Assembly: GCA_002376325.1 (NCBI GenBank) | Contig: DFMR01000140.1 | Span: forward strand, 1-16,024 | From: Proteobacteria bacterium UBA3588 | Lineage (GTDB): Bacteria; Pseudomonadota; Gammaproteobacteria; Thiohalomonadales; Thiohalomonadaceae | Direction: 5' to 3' | DNA length: 16,024 bases | Shown: positions 1-6,444 of the stretch, piece by piece | Layout: every line of letters begins with the position of its first letter | Numbering within the stretch: position 1 is the stretch's first letter | Notes under the pieces: model-generated | The model's database searches: none | Told to the model about the DNA's origin: nothing | What the model saw: only the letters and a program-made list of their open reading frames with translations | Made by a program: the position numbers and the translations under genes

Positions 1-440
1 TCGAGGGAGAGTTCACGCGACAGGATGATGCGCTTTACGCCGATGGACTGCCAAAAGCGCACGCTGGCGTAATTGACCGTGTTGGCCTGCACCGACAGAT
101 GGATGATCGCCTCCGGCCAGCGTTCGCGCACCAGCAACATCAGGCCGGGGTCGGCCATGATCAGGGCATCGGGGGCGAGGGCCATGACCGGCTCCATGTC
201 GGCGACGAAGGTCTTCACTTTGGCGTTGTGCGGCATGATGTTGCTCGCCAGGTAAAACAATTTACCCCTGCCGTGGGCGGCATCGATCCCCTGTTTGAGG
301 GTGGCCAGATCGAAATCGTTGTTGCGCACCCGCAGCGAGTAACGCGGCAGGCCGGCGTAGACGGCATCGGCGCCGTAGCTGAATGCGTAATCGAGGTGAC
401 GCAGGCTGCCGGCGGGGGCAAGGAGTTGGGGCGATTTCAT
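1..440 (-). CDS. trhP: tRNA uridine-34 hydroxylase TrhP (YegQ), U32 peptidase-like family, N-terminal part
   Basis: The reading frame starts at the ATG at 440-438 and runs off the left edge, so about 146 residues of a family of roughly 450 are present. The start MKSPQLLAPAGSL, the stretch YGADAVYAGLPRYSLRVRNN and later DALIMADPGL, HLSVQAN and ILSRELSLE match E. coli YegQ/TrhP closely. They fit it better than UbiU or UbiV, the two other U32 proteins in this window. TrhP is known to hydroxylate U34 of certain tRNAs in the cytoplasm, using prephenate rather than O2, as the first step to 5-oxyacetyluridine. The Fe-S cysteines of the family lie beyond the visible part. The gene diverges from the mlaC-like gene. 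A possible -10 (TAAAAT, 474-469) lies about 29 bases before the ATG; no strong ribosome binding site is seen. Confidence 0.93.
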   Translation of the reverse strand, partial: MKSPQLLAPAGSLRHLDYAFSYGADAVYAGLPRYSLRVRNNDFDLATLKQGIDAAHGRGKLFYLASNIMPHNAKVKTFVADMEPVMALAPDALIMADPGLMLLVRERWPEAIIHLSVQANTVNYASVRFWQSIGVKRIILSRELSL

Positions 441-486
441 CGTTTGTCGGGCTCGGGATCGGGAACCTATTTTACCATTCGGTCGT

Positions 487-542
487 CGTTATATTGGGGT
501 GTTTGCCCCCATATAACGGATCGGCGACAATCGCCCCCATAT
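487..542. promoter_or_regulatory. Palindrome plus direct repeat between trhP and the mlaC-like gene
   Basis: CGTTATAT (487-494) and ATATAACG (511-518) form the ends of an inverted repeat. Arms 488-499 and 506-517 match at 11 of 12 positions around a 6-base loop. The right arm motif GCCCCCATAT (505-514) is repeated exactly at 533-542. The palindrome centre lies about 40 bases upstream of the start predicted from the possible trhP -10, and about 67 bases before the mlaC-like ATG. It could be an operator for one or both genes, or an RNA hairpin. It lacks a T-run, so it is not a convincing terminator. The regulator is unknown. Confidence 0.5.
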
Positions 543-569
543 CCGTAGTGATTCTACCGGGAGAAAACC

Positions 570-1274
570 ATGGATTTAAAAGGGATATCACGCCGCTTCC
601 ATTCCGCCGCTTGGCTGCTGGGCGCATGGCTGGTGCTGTTGGGGGCTTCGGCCGCCGCTGCCGGCTCACAGATCCCGCCCGAGCAGGTGATGAGCGATCT
701 CAGCCACACCATGATTGCAACGCTGAAGCGCGATCGTGCCGAAGTGAATGCCCATCCGCAGCGCCTGTTCCAGCTGGTGGATCAGGTGTTGGGCCCGCAC
801 GTCGATTTTCCGCGCATGTCCGGCTGGGTGCTGGGTAAGTATTGGCGGCAGGCTACGCCGGAACAGCGCAAGCGTTTCATCGCCGCGTTCCGGACCATGC
901 TGGTGCGCTTCTATACCGCCGCGCTGCTCGACAACCCGTCGCAGCTCGACCAGCTGCTGGCTCACTCCGATAACCTGATCACGTTCCTGCCGACCCGGCC
1001 GGTCACCGGCGATACGGCGGTGGTGCGTTCGGAAGTGCACCTCCAGGGCGGCAAGACGGTGCAGGTGGCGTTCGCCGTGAACGACCGCGACGGCCCGTGG
1101 AAGGTGTATGACGTCAACGTGGAAGGGATAAGCCTGGTCATGAACTACCGTTCCTCGTTTGCCGAACAGATCCAGCGGGAGGGGCTCGATGGGCTTATCG
1201 CGCAGCTGGAGCAGCGTAACCGTACGTTGATGGAACAGGCGGGGAAGGACAAGAAGAGCCACGGCAAGGAGTGA
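570..1274 (+). CDS. MlaC/Ttg2D-family periplasmic phospholipid-binding protein
   Basis: The protein has 234 residues. Residues 1 to about 32 are a signal peptide (basic start, hydrophobic WLLGAWLVLLG, then an AAAA-G cleavage region), so it should be periplasmic. The body carries the pattern of the Tol_Tol_Ttg2 family: VLGPHVDFPRMSGWVLGKYW near 71-90, then TPEQRKRFIAAFRTMLVRFYTAAL, and near the end VYDVNVEGISLVMNYRSSF. Family members ferry phospholipids between the outer membrane and the inner-membrane MlaFEDB transporter; HpnM is a related branch in hopanoid clusters. No mlaE, mlaF, mlaD or mlaB lies nearby, so this is an orphan copy and its lipid and partner are unknown. The ATG at 570 follows GGGAG (559-563) by 6 bases. 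The stop overlaps the start of the next gene. Confidence 0.87.
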   Translation: MDLKGISRRFHSAAWLLGAWLVLLGASAAAAGSQIPPEQVMSDLSHTMIATLKRDRAEVNAHPQRLFQLVDQVLGPHVDFPRMSGWVLGKYWRQATPEQRKRFIAAFRTMLVRFYTAALLDNPSQLDQLLAHSDNLITFLPTRPVTGDTAVVRSEVHLQGGKTVQVAFAVNDRDGPWKVYDVNVEGISLVMNYRSSFAEQIQREGLDGLIAQLEQRNRTLMEQAGKDKKSHGKE

Positions 1275-2314
1275 TTGGGGCGCTGTTCTCCAATCTGTTG
1301 CGCCTCTATCTGGAAGCGGCGCCATGGTTGTTGCTTGGGCTCGCCGCGGCGGGCGTGATTAAGGCCTGGGTCCCGGAGGGGCGAGTCGGTCGTTGGCTGG
1401 GCGGACGCGGTCCGTGGCCGGTGGTCAAGGCGGCCCTGGTCGGCGCACCGCTGCCGCTTTGCTCCTGCGGCGTTCTGCCGGCCGCCCTCGGTCTGCGCCG
1501 CGCCGGCGCGTCGCGCGGTGCCACCCTGTCGTTCCTCATTGCGACGCCGGAGACGGGCCTCGACTCCCTCGCCGTGAGCTACGCCTTGCTCGGTCCCTTC
1601 CTTGCGGTGCTCCGCCCGTTTGCCGCTGTCGGCAGTGCGATGGTTACCGGTCTGCTGACGGTATTGCTGCCGGCTGAACCGCAGCGGCCGCTATTCCAGG
1701 TCATCGCAGCGCCGGCCGGTTGCGGTTGCAGCGGCGAGTGCGCCGTCGCGGCTGTGCCGGTGGTCCCCACCACTTGGTCGCGTACGGTACGCGGTCTGCG
1801 GTACGCCCTGACCGATATCCTCGACGACATCACCTTGTGGTTGGCAATCGGACTGTTGCTGGCGGCCGCCGTCGCTACCTGGGTGCCGCCGCTGGCGATG
1901 ACGCAGTGGGGCGGCGGTCTGCCCGCCATGCTGGCGATGCTGCTGCTGGGTGTACCGATGTATATCTGCGCCACCGCCTCCACGCCTCTGGCGGCCGGAC
2001 TGTTGCTCGCCGGGGTATCGCCCGGTGCCGCGCTGGTCTTTCTGCTGACCGGCCCCGCCACCAACATTGCCACCATGGCGGTGGTGCGGCGCGAGATGGG
2101 GGGTATGGTCCTGGCGCTCTATCTGGCGGGTGTCGCGCTGACCGCCGTCGCCTTTGGGTTGGCCACCGACGCGCTGGCGCACCACTTCGCCATCGACGTG
2201 CAACGTCAGCTTGGGGCGGCACAAACGCTGGTGCCCAGCGGGTTGGCGTGGTGCAGCGGCCTGTTGTTGCTGCTGTGCGCCGTCAAACCGCTGCGCCGCC
2301 TGTGGCTGCGTTGA
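1271..2314 (+). CDS. SO_0444-type Cu/Zn efflux permease (DUF318/ArsP-like)
   Basis: This is a 347-residue integral membrane protein with about eight to ten hydrophobic segments. Family signatures are PLPLCSCGVLPAALGLRRAG (residues 61-80, with the CSC pair), ATPETGLDS, a soluble loop with CGCSGEC (151-157), and CATASTPLAAGLLLAGVSPG followed by LLTGPATN. The permease family moves metal or metalloid ions out across the inner membrane; the cysteine-rich loop fits binding of soft metals such as Cu or Zn. The exact ion is inferred. The chosen GTG start (1271-1273) overlaps the upstream TGA as GTGA, so the two genes are probably translationally coupled. The AAGGAG at 1266-1271 touches this start, which is too close to serve it normally, so the true start could lie a few codons downstream. 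Confidence 0.87.
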   Translation: MIGALFSNLLRLYLEAAPWLLLGLAAAGVIKAWVPEGRVGRWLGGRGPWPVVKAALVGAPLPLCSCGVLPAALGLRRAGASRGATLSFLIATPETGLDSLAVSYALLGPFLAVLRPFAAVGSAMVTGLLTVLLPAEPQRPLFQVIAAPAGCGCSGECAVAAVPVVPTTWSRTVRGLRYALTDILDDITLWLAIGLLLAAAVATWVPPLAMTQWGGGLPAMLAMLLLGVPMYICATASTPLAAGLLLAGVSPGAALVFLLTGPATNIATMAVVRREMGGMVLALYLAGVALTAVAFGLATDALAHHFAIDVQRQLGAAQTLVPSGLAWCSGLLLLLCAVKPLRRLWLR

Positions 2315-2408
2315 GGCGGTCCGGGTGATCCGTTAGAGTGGCGCCGCGCGCCTTGGCGGGCGCTCACCTGCAATCGCGCCGGTCGCGATCCGGCGTCGGC
2401 AGACCGCA

Positions 2409-2424
2409 GCCGCCCAGTGGCGGC
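2409..2424 (+). other. GC-rich hairpin between the permease gene and hslV
   Basis: GCCGCC (2409-2414) and GGCGGC (2419-2424) form a perfect 6-bp stem with a CAGT loop. No T-run follows, so termination without a helper factor is doubtful. It lies in the 148-base gap upstream of hslV, just before a possible -10 (TAACAT, 2434-2439). No clear -35 or heat-shock sigma-32 promoter was recognised in this gap. Confidence 0.3.
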
Positions 2425-2454
2425 GCGATGGTGTAACATTACCTACCCGATTTT

Positions 2455-2471
2455 AAGGAGATATGGGTTTG
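2455..2471 (+). promoter_or_regulatory. Ribosome binding site that favours a TTG start for hslV
   Basis: AAGGAG at 2455-2460 is a full Shine-Dalgarno core. Its distance to the ATG at 2463 is 2 bases, and to the in-frame TTG at 2469 it is 8 bases. The second spacing is the normal one and gives the family-typical N-terminus EQF-x-GTT. Confidence 0.55.
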
Positions 2472-3017
2472 GAGCAATTCAGAGGTACCACGATCCTGGC
2501 GGTACGCCGCAACGACAAGGTGGTGGTCGGCGGCGATGGCCAGGTGACCCTCGGCAATACCGTGATGAAGGGCAACGCGCGCAAGGTGCGCCGGCTCTAC
2601 TCCGGCAAGGTGATCGCCGGTTTCGCCGGCGGTACCGCCGACGCCTTTACCCTGTTCGAGCGCTTTGAAGGCAAGCTGGAGAAGCATCAGGGCAACCTGA
2701 CGCGCGCCGCAGTGGAGATGGCCAAGGACTGGCGCACCGACCGCGTGCTGCGCCGATTGGAGGCGCTGCTGATCGTGGCCGACAAGAGCGCCACGCTGAT
2801 GATCACCGGCAACGGTGACGTGATCGAACCGGAGCACGACCTGATCGCCATCGGTTCCGGCGGACCCTTCGCCCAGTCGGCTGCGCTGGCCCTGTATCAG
2901 AACACCGAGCTGGATGCGCGCAGCATCGTCGAAAAGGCGTTGGCCATCGCTGCCGGCATCTGCATCTACACCAATGGCAATCTGACCATCGAAGAGCTGG
3001 GGACGCAGGTTGATTGA
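2463..3017 (+). CDS. hslV: ATP-dependent protease HslVU, peptidase subunit HslV (ClpQ)
   Basis: HslV is the N-terminal-threonine peptidase that forms a double hexameric ring and degrades proteins fed to it by HslU. The frame encodes 184 residues as drawn. FRGTTILAVRR places the catalytic threonine after FRG, so the short leader is removed during maturation. GGDGQVTLGNTVMKGNARKV and FAGGTADAFTLFERFE are standard family blocks, and the C-terminus EELGTQVD fits. The ATG at 2463 is only 2 bases from AAGGAG (2455-2460). A TTG at 2469 lies 8 bases from it and gives a protein beginning M-EQFRGTT, the usual HslV start; this TTG may be the real start. hslU follows after 54 bases. Confidence 0.97.
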   Translation: MGLEQFRGTTILAVRRNDKVVVGGDGQVTLGNTVMKGNARKVRRLYSGKVIAGFAGGTADAFTLFERFEGKLEKHQGNLTRAAVEMAKDWRTDRVLRRLEALLIVADKSATLMITGNGDVIEPEHDLIAIGSGGPFAQSAALALYQNTELDARSIVEKALAIAAGICIYTNGNLTIEELGTQVD

Positions 3018-3026
3018 AAAAGGCTG

Positions 3027-3044
3027 CAACGCAAAGACGCGAAG
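3027..3044 (+). repeat. Single half-copy of the AACGCAAAG repeat
   Basis: CAACGCAAAGACGCGAAG in the hslV-hslU gap shares AACGCAAAG and the following spaced ACGCG pattern with one arm of the hairpin between ubiV and ubiT (13645-13693). No matching opposite arm is seen here. It is probably a remnant of a dispersed repeat. Confidence 0.4.
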
Positions 3045-3071
3045 TTTTGACTTATAGAGGTTTGTTACGCG

Positions 3072-4397
3072 ATGTCTGAGATGACGCCCCGCGAGATCGT
3101 CCAGGAACTGGACAAGCACATCATTGGCCAGGCCGCCGCCAAGCGGTCGGTGGCGGTAGCGTTGCGCAACCGCTGGCGCAGGGCCCAGGTGGGCGAGCCG
3201 CTGCGCAACGAGATCACGCCCAAGAACATTCTGATGATCGGACCGACCGGTGTCGGCAAGACTGAGATCGCCCGCCGTCTGGCGAAGCTGGCCAATGCGC
3301 CGTTCATCAAGGTGGAGGCCACCAAGTTCACCGAGGTGGGCTACGTCGGCCGCGATGTCGAGTCGATCGTCCGCGACCTAGTGGACATCGCCATCAAGCT
3401 GATCCGCGAGCAGGAGGTGCAGAAGGTGCGCTATCGTGCCGGCGAGGCGGCGGAGGATCGCATCCTAGATATCCTGCTGCCCCCGGCGCGGGGCTGGGAG
3501 GAAGAGCAGAGCGATTCCGGCACCCGGCAGAAATTTCGCAAGAAGCTGCGCGAGGGCGATCTGGACGACAAGGAGATCGAACTTGAGGTGAGCGCGGCCC
3601 CGGTGGGGGTGGAGATCATGGCGCCGCCGGGTATGGAGGAGATGACCAGCCAACTGCAGGGGTTGTTCAAGAATCTCTCCGGTGACCGTACCAAGCGCCG
3701 CAAGATGGTGGTCAAGGAGGCGCTCAAGCTCCTTACCGAGGAAGAGGCGGGCAAGATGATCAACGAAGAGGAGCTGAAGAGCCGCGCGGTCCGTGCCGTC
3801 GAGCAGAACGGCATCGTGTTCCTCGACGAAATGGACAAGATCTGCCGTCGCGGCAGCGAAGGGGCGGGCACCGCCGACGTATCGCGCGAAGGGGTGCAGC
3901 GCGATTTGCTGCCGTTGGTGGAAGGCAGCACAGTCTCCACCAAGTATGGGGTGATCAAGACCGACCACATTCTCTTCATCGCCTCCGGCGCCTTCCATCT
4001 GGCCAAACCGTCCGATCTGATTCCGGAACTACAGGGGCGCTTCCCGATCCGGGTCGAGCTTGACGCGCTTGCGGTGGAGGACTTTGTACGCATCCTGACC
4101 GAACCTGATGCCTCGCTGACGGAGCAGTACAAGGCGCTGCTCTCCACCGAGGGCGTCGACTTGACGTTCACCACGGACGGTATTGCGCGCATGGCCGAGA
4201 TCGCCTGGCAGGTGAACGAGACCACGGAAAATATCGGCGCCCGGCGCCTGCATACCGTGTTGGAACGTCTGCTGGAGAACATCTCTTTCGAGGCGGCCGA
4301 TCAGAGCGGGACCACGATTGTCGTCGACGCTGCCTATGTGGACGCCCAACTGGCCGAGCTGGCGCGCGACGAGGACTTGAGCCGCTATATTCTTTAG
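3072..4397 (+). CDS. hslU: ATP-dependent protease HslVU, ATPase subunit HslU (ClpY)
   Basis: HslU is the AAA+ unfoldase that caps HslV and threads substrates into it. The protein has 441 residues, the normal length. It shows Walker A GPTGVGKT (57-64), the pore loop GYVG (90-93) followed by RD, an inserted I-domain (about 110-240) with the charged and GMEEMTSQLQGLF regions, Walker B IVFLDEMDK (248-256), and sensor-2 GARRL. The C-terminus DLSRYIL is the tail that docks into HslV and activates it. The ATG at 3072 is 11 bases from AGAGG (3056-3060), a rather long spacing. It follows hslV on the same strand, which is the usual two-gene operon. Confidence 0.98.
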   Translation: MSEMTPREIVQELDKHIIGQAAAKRSVAVALRNRWRRAQVGEPLRNEITPKNILMIGPTGVGKTEIARRLAKLANAPFIKVEATKFTEVGYVGRDVESIVRDLVDIAIKLIREQEVQKVRYRAGEAAEDRILDILLPPARGWEEEQSDSGTRQKFRKKLREGDLDDKEIELEVSAAPVGVEIMAPPGMEEMTSQLQGLFKNLSGDRTKRRKMVVKEALKLLTEEEAGKMINEEELKSRAVRAVEQNGIVFLDEMDKICRRGSEGAGTADVSREGVQRDLLPLVEGSTVSTKYGVIKTDHILFIASGAFHLAKPSDLIPELQGRFPIRVELDALAVEDFVRILTEPDASLTEQYKALLSTEGVDLTFTTDGIARMAEIAWQVNETTENIGARRLHTVLERLLENISFEAADQSGTTIVVDAAYVDAQLAELARDEDLSRYIL

Positions 4398-4406
4398 CCA
4401 GTAACA

Positions 4407-4524
4407 GGTTGCAAGTGACGAGTGGCAAGTAAAACATGGGCCGGAACTCATTGAATGGTTGTGCCGGTGCCACAACTTCATTCTTTTCCCGCAAGTTGCA
4501 ACTTGCAACTTGTCACTTGCAACC
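4407..4524. repeat. Long inverted repeat (24-bp arms) between hslU and the DUF971 gene
   Basis: The left arm 4407-4430 (GGTTGCAAGTGACGAGTGGC and on) and the right arm 4501-4524 are complementary at 22 of 24 positions. They are separated by 70 bases that include a smaller pair, GTTGTG (4459-4464) and CACAAC (4472-4477). The right arm ends directly at the GGAG ribosome binding site (4525-4528) of the next gene. No coding capacity is seen inside. The form suggests a dispersed palindromic element or small non-autonomous mobile element; as RNA it would be a stem that could stabilise or separate the flanking messages. Confidence 0.7.
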
Positions 4525-4536
4525 GGAGTTAACAGC

Positions 4537-4920
4537 ATGAACGAAAAACCGATGCCGACCGAGATCACCCTGCACAAGGCACAGCACCTGTTGGAGGTCG
4601 CCTACTCCGATGGTCGCCGCTTTGAGCTGCCGACCGAGTACCTGCGGGTCTACTCGCCGTCCGCCGAGGTGCGTGGTCACGCTCCCGGCGAGGAGACCCT
4701 GCAATTGGGTAAAGAAGACGTCAACATCGAACAGATTGAACAGGTCGGCAGCTATGCCGTGCAGCTCCATTTTGACGACGGTCATAACACCGGGATTTAT
4801 GCCTGGGATACCCTATACGACCTTGGTATCAATAAGGATAAGTATTGGCAGAAATATGTGGCGCGGCTGGAAGCGGCCGGCCATAAACGTAAGCAACCGG
4901 CGCATCAACCGGCCGGTTAG
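4537..4920 (+). CDS. DUF971 protein (gamma-butyrobetaine hydroxylase-like N-terminal domain)
   Basis: The gene encodes 127 residues. The core LEVAYSDGRRFELPTEYLRVYSPSAEVRGH, then VGSYAVQLHFDDGHNTGIYAWDTLYDLG, matches the small DUF971 domain, also found at the N-terminus of gamma-butyrobetaine hydroxylases and in Fe-S-related proteins. No catalytic domain is attached, so the biochemical role is unknown. The same gene commonly follows hslVU in gammaproteobacteria such as Pseudomonas. The ATG at 4537 has GGAG 8 bases upstream; a longer frame back to 4459 would run through the inverted repeat and is not credible. ubiE begins 14 bases after the stop, so they are probably cotranscribed. Confidence 0.88.
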   Translation: MNEKPMPTEITLHKAQHLLEVAYSDGRRFELPTEYLRVYSPSAEVRGHAPGEETLQLGKEDVNIEQIEQVGSYAVQLHFDDGHNTGIYAWDTLYDLGINKDKYWQKYVARLEAAGHKRKQPAHQPAG

Positions 4921-4934
4921 GCAGAGGGGCAGGC

Positions 4935-5684
4935 ATGAGCGAGCACGACACCACCCATTTCGGGTACAAGCAGGTTGCGGTAGAGGAAAAGGCGAGCCTG
5001 GTGGCAGAGGTGTTCCACTCGGTCGCGTCCAAGTACGACATGATGAACGACCTGATGTCGTTGGGTGTCCACCGCCTGTGGAAACGCTATACGGTGGAGA
5101 TGAGCGGCGTGCGTCGTGGTCAACGGGTGCTGGACCTTGCAGGAGGTACCGGCGACCTGGCGATGAAATTTTCGCGCATCGTCGGCGCGGAGGGGCAGGT
5201 GGTGCTCGCCGACATCAACGCCTCAATGTTGGAAATGGGGCGGCAACGGCTGATCGATGCAGGCATTGTCGGCAACATCGAGTACGCCCAGGTCAATGCC
5301 GAGTGTCTGCCTTTTCCCGACAATCATTTCGACCTCATTACCATCGCCTTCGGGCTGCGCAACGTCACTGACAAGGATAAGGCGCTGGCGTCGATGTACC
5401 GTGTGCTCAAGCCGGGCGGGCGCCTGCTGGTGCTGGAGTTCTCCAAGCCGACCGTGCCGGGATTGTCGCCGGTGTACGATCTCTATTCATTCACCATGCT
5501 GCCGCTGATGGGCCGGCTGGTGACCGGTGATGCGGAGAGTTATCGCTACTTGGCCGAATCAATCCGCATGCATCCGAATCAGGAAACCTTGAAAGGTATG
5601 ATGGAGACCGTCGGTTTCGATCGGGTGGAGTATTTCAATCTCACCGGCGGAATCGTCGCCCTGCATCGCGGGTTCAAAGCTTGA
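4935..5684 (+). CDS. ubiE: Ubiquinone/menaquinone C-methyltransferase UbiE
   Basis: UbiE uses S-adenosylmethionine to methylate the quinone ring carbon in ubiquinone synthesis, and demethylmenaquinone in organisms that make menaquinone. The protein has 249 residues, normal for the family. SAM-binding motif I is VLDLAGGTGDLA (65-76), followed by VLADINASMLEMGR, and the UbiE signatures YDMMNDLMSLGVHRLWK (34-50), FGLRNVTDKDKAL and RVLKPGGRLLVLEFSKP are present. The C-terminus GGIVALHRGFKA is typical. The ATG follows AGAGGGG with about 6 bases between. It serves both the aerobic and the anaerobic route, so it is also relevant to the ubiUVT genes further right. ubiJ and ubiB follow on the same strand. 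Confidence 0.97.
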   Translation: MSEHDTTHFGYKQVAVEEKASLVAEVFHSVASKYDMMNDLMSLGVHRLWKRYTVEMSGVRRGQRVLDLAGGTGDLAMKFSRIVGAEGQVVLADINASMLEMGRQRLIDAGIVGNIEYAQVNAECLPFPDNHFDLITIAFGLRNVTDKDKALASMYRVLKPGGRLLVLEFSKPTVPGLSPVYDLYSFTMLPLMGRLVTGDAESYRYLAESIRMHPNQETLKGMMETVGFDRVEYFNLTGGIVALHRGFKA

Positions 5685-5772
5685 CGGGACGCAGTGTCGC
5701 GGGTGAAACATCTGCACGCCCGCTCCTGTCGCATGATGTCGGTGTCGCGCGGCCACTGATGGGAGAGTCGCA

Positions 5773-6405
5773 ATGAACGGAACGACGATGTTGCCGCAGG
5801 CGGCACTGGCTGCGCTGGAGGCTGCAGTCAATGCGGCACTGGCGCTCGATCCGGAAACCGTTACGCGTCTGACTGCCTTGTCGGGCAAGGTGGTGGCGGT
5901 CGAGCTGGAGGGTACCGGCATTAACCTGTTTCTGCTGCCTGGACGCGAAGGATTCCGCTTGATGGGCCGCTACGACGGCGAAGCGGATACGACGTTGAGC
6001 GGCTCGCCGCTGGCGTTGTTGCGACTGCGCGCCGGCGCACCCGGTGAAGGACTGTTTTCCGGCGACGTGAAGATTCACGGCGACGTCGAGTTGGGCCAGC
6101 GGATGCAACGTATCCTCGGCGGCCTCGATATCGACTGGGAGGAGCATCTGTCGCATCTTACCGGCGACGTGGTCGCGCACCAACTGGGAAATCTGGCGCG
6201 CGGAGCGATGCGCTGGGGACGACGCGCAGCCGAGAATCTGCAGCGGGACATGGTGGATTATGTACAGGAAGAGCGGCGCGACCTGCCGTCGAAGGGCGAA
6301 CTCGATGAATTCCTCGCGGCGGTGGATACGCTGCGCAGTGACCTCGATCGTTTGACCGCCCGCATCGACCGGTTGTCGCGCCATCATAACGACGGCCACA
6401 AGTGA
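5773..6405 (+). CDS. ubiJ: Ubiquinone biosynthesis accessory factor UbiJ (SCP2 domain)
   Basis: UbiJ is a soluble protein whose SCP2 lipid-binding domain holds ubiquinone intermediates and helps organise the aerobic Ubi complex together with UbiK. The frame gives 210 residues, against about 200 in E. coli. The SCP2 part covers about 15-110, with VVAVELEGTGINLFLLPGREGFRLMGR and the FSGDVKIHGDVELGQRMQRI block. Further on, DIDWEEHLSHLTGDVVAHQLGN and a charged C-terminal helix (EFLAAVDTLRSDLDRLTARIDRLS, probably coiled coil) are typical. The ATG follows GGGAG (5761-5765). It lies between ubiE and ubiB, the conserved order, with an 88-base gap on the left and 39 on the right. Confidence 0.93.
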   Translation: MNGTTMLPQAALAALEAAVNAALALDPETVTRLTALSGKVVAVELEGTGINLFLLPGREGFRLMGRYDGEADTTLSGSPLALLRLRAGAPGEGLFSGDVKIHGDVELGQRMQRILGGLDIDWEEHLSHLTGDVVAHQLGNLARGAMRWGRRAAENLQRDMVDYVQEERRDLPSKGELDEFLAAVDTLRSDLDRLTARIDRLSRHHNDGHK

Positions 6406-6444
6406 AGCGGTTATAAGAACAATGCGATTGCAGGGGTTACTATC

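Noticed and set aside
487..518. ModE (molybdate regulator) operator
   Set aside because: The half-sites CGTTATAT and ATATAACG look right, but they are 16 bases apart instead of about 8, and no molybdate gene is nearby.
99..548. 149-codon plus-strand frame over the trhP region
   Set aside because: It lies opposite the clear TrhP coding sequence and has no family resemblance.
4459..4536. Earlier ATG for the DUF971 protein
   Set aside because: It would translate the inverted repeat and has no ribosome binding site; the ATG at 4537 has GGAG at 8 bases.
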